Assembly (NCBI GenBank): GCA_013433145.1
Contig: CM024183.1
Coordinates: forward strand, 5,663,703-5,727,702
Source: Ascaris suum
Taxonomy: Eukaryota > Nematoda > Chromadorea > Rhabditida > Ascarididae
Direction: 5' to 3'
DNA length: 64,000 bases
In this document: piece after piece, positions 54,652 to 64,000 of the stretch
Layout of the letters: each line of letters begins with the position of its first letter
Numbering within the stretch: the stretch's first letter is position 1
Position numbers and translations under genes: made by a program
The notes under the pieces: model-generated
What the model saw: the letters and a program-made list of their open reading frames with translations, nothing else
The model's database searches: none
What the model was told of the DNA's origin: nothing

Positions 54652-54664
54652 CTAGAGTTGAAAA
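54652..54664 (-). promoter_or_regulatory. Likely spliced-leader acceptor
   Basis: TTTTCAACTCTAG on the - strand with the ATG two bases downstream. Confidence 0.45.
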
Positions 54665-54904
54665 GAAAAGGGAAAGGAGGATTGAAGAAGACATACGAGC
54701 AAAATAGCTCTTTCAGGAAAAAGACTTGCCTGCCTGAACGAGAGAGAATATGGTTCATTGAAAGTGCCCGTAAAAACTATGGATCATAATTTGTTCAGCT
54801 GCGATTTTGGAAGGTAATAGTATCGGCTAAAGTTTCGTCCGACTGTTCCTGCCATTCCTGCTACATCTTTTCCTGTTTTAGGAGCACCACTACTGTAGCG
54901 ATTC

Positions 54905-55110
<206 letters not shown>

Positions 55111-55383
55111 GCGTATATAGTGGATATCAGCAGATATTTTTTTCCTGTGCACAGCTTAAATAGATGGAGAGCAAAAGAAAGTGAAAGAACTTGGCTATTT
55201 TTCTATGCTTTTGTCATGTCCTTTGTTCCTTTTCCTCCAGTCCTTTTTTTGCCATGCCTTCTTCCGGTTTACCTTGTTCGTTACCACATTTCCTCCAGAA
55301 TATTGTCTTCGGAAAAATTTTCCACATATAAACAGCTTTTTTTTCGCTATATTATCCAGCGAGGTTTTCATTTTACGTTGGCA

Positions 55384-57015
55384 TTAATTACAGGACTCTA
55401 AAATAACACTGCAACTAGTGATGGAAATTGACATGATGATACAAACTTCATAGCCTGCATCGTCGAAATACTCGTGAATCTTTTCAAGAACGTTATCCGA
55501 TCGTAATTTTTCCATCATAGCGACCAACGAATGTTTAGGATCGTTTTGCTGACATTGGTCGATGAATTGCTCCTTGAAATAGGTGTCGTTTGGATGTAGT
55601 ACACAATCCTGAATGCCAAAATTTAATTTAACCATTTTAAGCAAGATGTAAATGACCACTAATTATACTGGTCATTTAATTTTTGATAGGTGCAAAATGC
55701 TGCCCAATGAGGCTTGTCCGCCGAGTCGAATGTTTGGCCCAAGCATCCAAAAAAAATAAAAGAACCCTTATTGAGGCGTTCACAAGCAGTGTCAGTCGGT
55801 TGTAAAAACCATAGAGAAAAAACTAATTTCGGATTAAATACGGCAATATTTGACCTTAGAAATTTCATGCCGGCTTTAATTATTGACAATTTGTGACGAA
55901 GTGAATGAAATGCAAAGAAGTGAGATTCGGCTTAAAGCGCAAATTACGTTTAGACCAAAACGAATAAAACGACTGGACTAGAACTCGAATTGAAGTCGAA
56001 AAGCCAAAAAATTATCGAAGACCAGAAAAACAGACAAATCGGAAGGCTGAAAAATGCAATAGGAAATGTGATGGTCAGACGAAAAACATAAGCTCCAAAA
56101 GTTGCTGTAAGTAAAGAAATCTTGAAAGCTAAAAGTTTCCAGCTTATCGCTGGAGCAGATTAATATTCAACAGATTCATTTGTCATGATGTTTGTGGTTC
56201 GGGCTTGGGAACACGCTTTGATTAGCTTTTGCGAAAATTTTGCCGATGTGTGCTAAAAATTTCGGCACCTTTGAGTGATCGCTTATGGCATTTAAGATAT
56301 TGCTATGATAAGCGATAGCAATCGTAAATGCAAAAAAAAAACAAACAAGTGAAAAGCGCAATGGTGGATGTTTGTCGACAGGTAAAACGATGTTGTTGAG
56401 AGACAAAAGAATACTTGAGAACACATAGGAACGAATTGTAACGGTGCAAATTCGAAAACGTAAATGTTTTTCCTCAAATGTGTTGTTACGCTTAATCTGT
56501 TCGGGAAAGCAAATTTCTAATTTCCGCACTTCATTAGTGAAAGAAGCGTACGTGTCCAAAAGGTATAGTAATTTTTAAACTCGAATTCTCGTTTTAATGA
56601 GCTAAATAAAGCAGAGCTTTCAACGACTTTTCGCATTGAAATTGCTGCCAAATAGAGTGCGAGCAGAGATGCGCAAAATACGTAAGGAAGTTAATCGTAT
56701 ATTAATAGACGGCAACGTGTGCCAAATGGCTAGGTGAATAGACGCATCCGCACTTCAATCTGCTGGCATCCATCATATTTAACTCTCTAGAAATTGACAC
56801 CACCTCTAATAATGTGTTTTTCTGAGGAACGACCTGCTGAACAACTAGTTTTCAAAACCACTTAAGAACAAAAAAGGCCAACGAATAAAACGAATAAAAC
56901 GATAGATTCCAGGCAGCATTAGTCTGCATATACGACAAGTTTGGATTTGCAAAACTTACAGCATCGTTAAACGTCACTAGCTCATCATATCGGGAGATCG
57001 TGAATCGTAATGAAA
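55384..57015 (-). CDS. 3' part of a cysteine-containing gene, unrecognised
   Basis: Exon 57015-56960 is framed by textbook sites (TGTTTCCAG and gtaagt) and reads [18 protein letters not shown] from phase 1. It joins in phase 0 to 55608-55384 (after GGCATTCAG), which reads [50 protein letters not shown] and a Cys-spaced hydrophobic end to a TAA. The residues suggest a secreted helical protein with disulphides, but no signal exon was found. A gtttgt at GYE could be a further donor. It follows the secreted-protein gene on the same strand, 422 bp from its stop, so it may be a downstream cistron or its missing 3' portion. Confidence 0.5.
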
Positions 57016-57437
57016 CTGGAAACAGACATCATCCTGTACTTTATCCACCGACCTTCTTGGCCACAGCTAGCATGACTTGCGAACCGGCACTATCATACAG
57101 ACAGACGGACAAGCGCACGGACAAGCAAATCACGCGACCAAATATTCGCAACAGCGCATAATCAGGTGTGCAGTTTTGACTGAATTACTCGACGATCATT
57201 TTTTCTGCACGTTCCATGGCCGCCTCATTCACTGTTTCTTCCAGTTACTATGCTTGCATCACACGCCACATAATTTATTAACCTTAACTACTGAAGAATA
57301 TTATCGTCACTGACAAGAGGTTATCGTCAATACGTCTGCTGAAAGCAATTCCAAAATTAGGCTCTTTTACGACTGCTGCATTTATCCCAAAATTTGTGGA
57401 AATAATACCACATTCTCGGTAATTCGTTCAACAAAGT

Positions 57438-60048
57438 TCAATTATATTTTCGATTGATTTGCCAAAAAATCTCATCCAACAAGCGCTGTATCTGAAAATC
57501 CCGTTAACAAAAATGGAAAAAAAAAATTACCTGCCGATATTTGTTGACGATTTCGCATTTTTCAGCGTAATCGAGTAGCCCACCCCAAACTCGATCATAT
57601 TCGATCATGGCTTTAAGACGCATCGTTTGATCTCCGATAACGCGTCGCATCTCTTTAATCAATATTTTTATTATGCACCTGCAAATAAATGAACTTTAAC
57701 TAGCAAAATCGAAAGTTCACAGCAGTCGCTTCAAATATTCCCCCACGCCCAAACTCCCATCCCCATCCCCATCCCCCCCCCCCTCCATAAACTGATATTG
57801 TAATGTTATTAGTTTTTACTAATTTTTGATGAAGCCCACTTTGATAACCTTATGTCTATATAATATATATTCGTGTGTTTTTCCGGAAGTTTCTAATTCG
57901 CAAATCATAAACGCTGTGAGGTGAAATCTGATCGATGCAGTACGTATTAAAGGATGGCATATCTCTAATTTTGCTTTGAATGATCATGTCCTCTATATGA
58001 GTTATTGACAGCCGTATAAATCTGCAAATCAATTTTGTTCTATGACCCTACTCGGGTTTCACCTCAAGCCAAATTTCTCGCTCTTTATGCAAAATGCGTT
58101 TATGATATGGTATATCAATTGTTGTGCACTTGAGCAACCGTTTTATCGATAGACTCATATGCAAAAGTGTATTGGGTGAAGTCCATTTCGCTGGTATACT
58201 CCAATTGGCCACTCTTTTTTTTATTTTATTCCATAATTCCATCATTTTATCTAAACAATTCATTAAATGATGAAAATTTTCGGGTCTAAGAATAAAAATG
58301 TTTTAAAATTCTTAAAAATAGTTTAATGGAGTGCCTGTAAGCAGCGATCGCCTCAGTCTCTTCATATTGCTCTTGAAATCCTTGCACCTCATCGTAAATA
58401 GCTCCCAATATCTGTAAATGATTCTATCCACAAAGATCGTTACAAAATATTCTCTGAGGAATTTATTCAACGAGTATCATTATAACGAAGAATATTACAC
58501 CGCTTGTTTTTAAAACGATAAAAGTCAACGCTTTGAAGAAATGAATTTTTTTCGTAAAGGATATCACATCCAGCGAAAACCACCTTGTGCCTAGGTCAAA
58601 AAAGAGTAAATCTCTGACCCGTTAAATAGAACACACATAACAGTAAAATGAGCTTTAATTTAAATGTCATTTCCAATTTTACTTAGTAGTCGCTTGGTAG
58701 AATAAGTCCATACAGTACAAATTAACAAAGTTGCATGCATGACATCCTAAAAGAACATTTTCCACAAAGATCTCGAGTCGTGCTAGGAGAGCTTTCTTTC
58801 TGCAAAAAAAAAACCCGAGGAAATATTGAAAAAGATATCAATTTAAAGAAATCGATATTTACTCTACTCTAAACTCTAAAGAAATATTTACGCTTATTTG
58901 CACATATTTCTATTACTATTTTAAGAAGGGAGAAAGAAGGTGACTGCTATTAAAAGAGTGTAGTGAAATGTGAAAATTCTCAAGCAAATCGCGAAGAAAT
59001 ATGATAAAACCTTCGACCCACTGCAAGTCTTTTACAAACTTTAAAAAAAAAACTTCGAAACGCAAAAAAACAGTAAATAAATTTCATTTATTCGAGATTA
59101 TGTGATTCGCAAATCACTTCAAAGACGATAAGATAATCGGAAAAAATCAGAGATGATGAAAAAAAAAAGCAATATCTAGTGGAAAGTTTTGGCAGCGTAC
59201 TGAAAAATGATCGGAGAAATATTGATCATGAAACCAATTAGTTGGATATCAACAATAGACAACGTTTCTCTTTTCTTTCCCATCCCACTCCATCCCTTTG
59301 CTCACTCTTCAAGAATAAATTAGGTTCGAAAATATCAGTGCAATAATTAAACAACCGTATCCCACCTTATATATTTCTATTAGGAAAAAAAAATGAAGCA
59401 TTGCATAGTGAGAATGAAAACAAGCGAGCACTCATGCTCTACGTACCTTGAAATAATATCCTTAAACTAAGCCCTCCTCTTCTGTTTTTATTATCCTCTA
59501 CAAATAAATGCCATGAATTTTTAATAGAAAGCTGCAAAAGTATACAGCTTTGAATTGTTTCTTTTTGCGCATTCATGGAGCAAAAAATTTCTAGTCTATG
59601 AATTATAGGTACATATTCATAGATCGCATAGATGATGAAGAAAGAATAAACGTTATGATTGAATAGCTTAAAGTATGAAAGTTATTATTTAGTTCAGTCA
59701 TATTCTTTGCTTCAAAGTATTGAGTTTTCAAAACTGAGAAATTATAAATTCCCCTGAGAGTGACCAATTATAAATGTTCTCAACTTCAAGAAAAATCATC
59801 AATAAAGCAAATATCACAAATTGAAATAATGTTTGATAGAAATTCAACCTGTTAAGGATGGAATTTTGCCGAAAGCTATTGACAACGAAACAACTTACAC
59901 TGCCGACACCATATCCATCAGCTGCCTTCCTTAGTGCTCTTGTGATCGCTTGGTCCACCTTCCACTTTTTCATTGGGAAACAGTCTTCATGGCCGGTGAC
60001 AGATATTATGATAAGTGCCAACACTATTGCACCAACATTAGCCAACAT
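57438..60048 (-). CDS. Secreted helical protein, 194 aa, unrecognised
   Basis: Exons 60048-59899 (donor gtaagt), 58411-58335, 58285-58130, 57678-57531 (donor gtaatt) and 57491-57438 (TGA). All phases agree. Residues 1-19 (MLANVGAIVLALIIISVTG) are a signal peptide. The rest is predicted mostly helical and basic, with four Cys (about 23, 86, 129, 169) and segments KVDQAITRALRKAADGYGVG, MNCLDKMMELWNKIKKRVAN, MIEYDRVWGGLLDYAEKC and IQRLLDEIFWQINRKYN. Intron 2 (58334-58286, 49 nt) needs a GC donor (CAG|gcactc), since no GT is available; intron 4 is only 39 nt. The exon 3 donor (CTCAA|gtgcac) is weak. No known family matched by eye; it may be a nematode-specific secreted protein. Confidence 0.6.
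57773..57783 (+). repeat. Poly(C) tract
   Basis: Eleven C preceded by CCATCCCCATCCCCAT, in an intron of the - strand secreted-protein gene; G-rich on the RNA strand. Confidence 0.9.
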
Positions 60049-62706
60049 CCTACAAGATTCGATGAATTCACACCCTTATACCAGAGAAGTTAGATACTCA
60101 TATGCGTAAAATTGTTGCTTCTTTATAGATACACATGAATTTTTTTTTCTAATTCGATATATGAGGTTTGCGCTCATATATATCGGTGCATATTTGCACT
60201 CATCCTCTAACATATACTGACATGGAAAACTGTGCTCTGAATTCGGTGGTCTATATCACTGGCATCAAAAATACTTGCGTCATGGGCATCTCTTCGAGAA
60301 TTTTTTACGCGTGCCATAAGGGTCATTCTGAACACAACCGAATTCGAGAATCGAGAATAACGTCATGGACGCTAAAAATGATCAGTTGTATGTTGCGCAA
60401 CTGCATCACACCTTTTGAGAATATGAGTTCTGCTATTGTTAACGTAAATACAAAAGAACTGCAGAAGTTGTAGCAACCGATCACACGAATTCAGATCGGT
60501 TTTTATCGACCAAAATTTGGCTATCAGTTTTTTTTTCGGGATTTTTTTTTTCAGTTGGAATCGAAAGATCGAAAAAAACGCTTCTGTTTGTTCAGCGATT
60601 TTTTTCTTTCCATCGGTTTAGTACTTCTTAGTGAAGACTCGAAAATCTAAAGAAAAAACTTCATTCCTGCCACAGCGCTACAGAAGGTACAGAAACGCTT
60701 ATATTTGAGAACACTGCAACAATTTACATTTGAGAACACGATATGAAATAATTGCGATCCAGCAGAAATTAATGATTTTTCTAGAATGCAAAAGAATTTC
60801 AGTTTGAGGAGTGAGTGCTTCACATCTAATTGCCTTGGGAGATATTCTTATGCTGAAGTTGCATCAGATGAAACGCCGTTTTTCGTCGTTTCTCGCGATG
60901 TTCTGATATGGTGATAACTATTTCCCCTTTTCTGAAGTTCTCTATTGCGCATATTGCTGGGCACTTCCTTAAAGAATGCATTGGTTGGGTTGGTTCATTT
61001 TTTGGTTGTTTTTCTGGTTCATTATGCTCATTAATTGTGTATTTAAATTCTGCCGTAGAATTGTTAGTGTTGAAGGCACAGCAATTTGCTTTGTTGCAGA
61101 TGCAATTTTTCCAGTATTTCGATGACACTTTAGATATATTACGTGAGGCTTATAAAGTAGTCAAAAAGATTTGTGTTTTAATATTTTTGAAATCTGTACG
61201 GATACAAGCGAAATCCGATTTCTCCATTGCCGGTGATTTTTGATCGGTTATCAGTAATTTTGACTGATCACTATCGCTAAACTGGAGGAAGCTGTGATAT
61301 TTGACTTCATCGTTCGAACATCAAGATGCGTTTCATTTCCAGAAATATGTTTACATGGAATGCAAATAGTAAATAATATTCATTTATGATGCTTTTAAAA
61401 ATTTCCTAACTCTACATGGACGAAGTACATATAATTCATACATATAAGTAGTACAACAAGAGACATATGGGATCAGGTGAACTCATAATGTAAGGTGAAA
61501 TTTTTGAAAAGAAATAACATTTGAGGATAGAGAAAAGGATCAATTTGACCTCAGATTTCGTTTTGATGAAAACAAAATTTTTATTGATAATCGCATGATA
61601 ACAAAAAATAAATCGACAGCGTTTGAAAAATTTTCTCACTTTTGTTTGAATGAAAAAAAAAAGAATTTAACTGTGAATCAGAAAGGTGCACTCCATAGAG
61701 GAAACCAATAAAATGTGAACATTGCCGATGATTTTTTTTCAATTCAATTGCAATGCTTTTAAGAGCGATTCCATTTTTTTTTCTTCTTTTATCATATAAT
61801 GTGATATCAATTAATCATAATTAATTAACGAATTTTCTTTTGAGAAATGATTCGTTGATTTCATAATTCTCGTTTATAGCGAGAATGCTTAACATTAGTT
61901 AAGATTAATTGAAAATATCTTAGTGAAATGTCTATTTCTTCTTATTTGCTAATTTGCTAATGCCAATGCTAGCAATGAACAGAACGAACTTCACCCTATC
62001 ACATTAATCTGCATATCGTAGCATAAATCATGCGGCATGCATTCTCGTTCCCCTCTCTCCCTCTCGCTAATCTCCTTCTTTTTCTCCTTCTCCCTCTCTC
62101 CCATTGCGGACAATTTGGGAATGTCTGATTTTAATTTGCGTTCAGCTTTTTTTTGAGCGCACTACTAATTCCATGCTAAGAGAATTGTAATTAAAACCAT
62201 GAATCTTATTATTCACCGAACGTTGTGCCCACTGAGAATGGCTGCTGGTAAAGATATTCACTACAGTAATGCATTTATATATCAGGACAAAACTAGCTCG
62301 AAACGAAACGACATAAAATGAACTAAGACGAGAATAAGCAAAGCAAATGCGAACATGAATAAGTTTGCTGAGTTGATTATTCTTAGATATACGAAAGCTA
62401 TCCATACATCATATAAATTTTTTATATCATAGAAAGCCATTGAGAAATAATAAACGTATATCATACAAACTGCGGTAAGGTTGATATATGCTTCTGCATA
62501 TGAGCAGTGCCGCTTAGCAGTACACTTATCAAATGAAAGCAGGTGAATGAATCACCGTTATCAAATTGCTTCAGTATGCTAGCAATTCAAATTGCAACTT
62601 GTCGTGTGGGCGTTCCATTCTATAATGACAAGGCATGATTAAAATTGATAGGATTGAATAAGCTTTCGGGTAAACTGGGAGTCCCAAAGGTGGCCGAGAT
62701 ACTTAC
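60049..62706. other. Gene-poor stretch with overlapping ORFs
   Basis: At 60826-61243 both strands are open: + 60908-61243 (hydrophobic, with MQFFQYFDDTLDILREAYKV after a TTGTTGCAG) and - 61128-60826 (polar). Only one can be coding and neither has a full gene structure. The rest is AT-rich. Confidence 0.35.
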
Positions 62707-62974
62707 AGAATACAGGTTTTCAACGAACCACAACAAACTGTAAAGTAAGTCGGCAAGAAATGCTGCTACCGATGTAAGCTTCCCCACCAGAAAAGTCTCT
62801 CCACATGATGTTCATACACCACTGAGCTCTTACCTTTCCTTGATACACTGTACGACCGATATTATGCAGGCCGCTTAACGCAGCAAAGGAAATAGTACAA
62901 TGCAACTTCTGGCGTGCATTAAATTGAACTAACTTTTGATTATTAATTAGCTGCCGATCCAGTAACTGCGGCAT
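62707..62974 (-). CDS. Exon pair, possibly PEX11-like membrane protein
   Basis: Exon 62974-62834 (donor gtaaga) and exon 62796-62707 (donor gtaagt) join in phase 0 across a 37-nt intron. They read FNARQKLHCTISFAALSGLH, NIGRTVYQGK, then TFLVGKLTSVAAFLADLLYS and LLWFVENLYS. The order of a His-Cys helix, a Tyr-Gly turn and a V..xLADxxY....E helix resembles PEX11-gamma-type peroxisomal membrane proteins as I know them, but similarity is faint. The ATG at 62974 may be the start; alternatively the exon begins at TTA after CCGCAG (62968) and an upstream exon near 63.2 kb (MLRKDSLYGNSQFL, donor gtgagg) supplies the start. Downstream exons were not found. Confidence 0.4.
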
Positions 62975-63737
62975 TCCATTTTTTGTAACAGAAATAATCT
63001 TTTGTACATAAATTTAGACACCATTAGACAATCTCAGCTAGATCGTTCACCGGAAACACTGATACGATGATTCATCGTTGAAGTGCACTTTGCGATACTA
63101 CGTTCAATTTTCTACTCCAGGATAATTCTCTCACAATTGGCACCTCACCAGAAACTGGGAATTACCATACAAAGAATCCTTTCGTAACATCACCTTTTAC
63201 TATAACTATAATTTTCCACTGTCGAGTACATTCTCACTGATGTTAGCATACGATGCCGAAATGTCGAATCCGCTATAGGATTGCCTTCCTGATTATTGGG
63301 TACTCGCCATCGGCAATATCAATACACCACTAAAATTGAAAGACGGTAATCACTTTTCCACCACGCCATAGACGTCTCCCCGTCTCATGTATCCATCGCC
63401 TCCGCCAACCATCACAAAACACCAACTAGTAACAATATTGCTGCTCAGGTTTGAGCATTGATGCAAGGAGACGAACCCATGGAACAGAACAAATCCCTAC
63501 CATTATCACTCCGTGACTTTTGTTCACCTTTTGAAAATATATCGAAGTATTATCACCAATTTTTGAACTACACATAATGTGCTATCATAAAAGAACTAAG
63601 TACTAGCAAACTTTGCTTTTGATAATAGTAATATTAGTCCACTCCTTCAAAGAGGCCTGAAATATTGGTTCGCTTAATAGAGAATTTGCACCTCAGCCGA
63701 AACCTCACTTCCATCACGACATTTTTTTAAAGCAAAG

Positions 63738-63985
63738 GATGAGATTACTATGTTCCCCTGTATTGGCTAAGAAGAAGTGAAGTGAGGCAGGAAATGGAGA
63801 GAGTTGAGAGGAGGAAGGATAGAGATGCAGGAGCAACAGTCGACCTGAACAAATGCAGTCGGAGTTTTGATGCAGAAGGCCGAAGGAAGAAAGGTGATGT
63901 TATCTTAGGACAACAGGTGTGGACAGCCATTACACGTGACCGGAACACACTGATAAGATGTGCAAGCAAAAGGCTTTTTCTGTAA
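63738..63985 (+). CDS. Candidate coding segment at the right edge
   Basis: The + frame is open from a TGA near 63737 to a TAA at 63983-63985 and reads charged sequence (RQEMERVERRKDRDAGATVD, FDAEGRRKKGDVILGQQ), with a possible donor CAACAG|gtgtgg. Purine-rich non-coding DNA could give the same look. A competing - strand frame after TTATCTTACAG reads a Cys-rich end (CTSYQCVPVTCNGCPHLLS). Unresolved. Confidence 0.28.
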
Positions 63986-64000
63986 GATAAACTAGTCGGC

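Noticed and set aside
56176..56559. 127-aa - strand frame
   Set aside because: Lies in the intron between two well-supported exons on the same strand; mixed low-complexity and polar residues, no splice sites.

Overview
This window is nuclear DNA of a nematode-like animal. It is AT-rich by eye, and its coding exons are small and separated by long AT-rich introns. Splice acceptors are mostly TTTCAG, TTTGCAG or TTTTAG. Several candidate start codons sit within 0-20 nt of such an acceptor with no upstream exon, which is what spliced-leader trans-splicing looks like. No prokaryotic gene organisation is present. I cannot name the species. All exon models were built by hand from reading frame, splice-site sequence and phase agreement; none was checked against transcripts or databases.

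Three genes are firm. (1) A type I-like cytosolic L-asparaginase on the + strand (39936-49483, 11 exons; first exon tentative) has every catalytic motif intact. (2) The CSA/ERCC8 WD40 protein of transcription-coupled repair is on the - strand (25521-19686, 9 exons) and ends in the expected acidic DDW-type tail. (3) A secreted protein with three tandem C-type lectin domains is on the - strand (38253-30684, 9 exons); its domains lack the usual Ca2+/sugar residues.

Smaller genes, left to right: an 80-aa secreted peptide precursor (3174-2508, -); a type II membrane protein with a Ser/Thr-rich, mucin-like ectodomain (10634-14799, +) whose first intron holds an antisense gene fragment (12451-12076, -); a convergent - strand gene ending in a CxxCH-containing exon (15261-14822); a + strand gene whose last two exons lie inside an ERCC8 intron (19998-20347); an unrecognised gene ending only 236 bp upstream of the first ERCC8 exon (26302-25757, -), an operon-like arrangement; and a - strand run from about 60 kb to 52 kb with a helical secreted protein (60048-57438), a Cys-containing partial gene (57015-55384), a 94-aa protein (54649-53810) and a terminal exon (52024-51872). 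A possible PEX11-like fragment lies at 62974-62707 (-).

The non-coding part has eight long (TA)n tracts, one 340-bp compound AT repeat in an ERCC8 intron, twelve poly(C)/poly(G) tracts of 9-14 nt, a diverged dispersed repeat in two copies (about 40.5 and 52.8 kb), two tRNA-like (SINE-like) sequences, a 62-bp tandem duplication inside an exon, and a perfect 25-bp hairpin in a lectin-gene intron. The most GC-rich gene-poor stretch is 26.5-29.6 kb, where I could not assign any gene.
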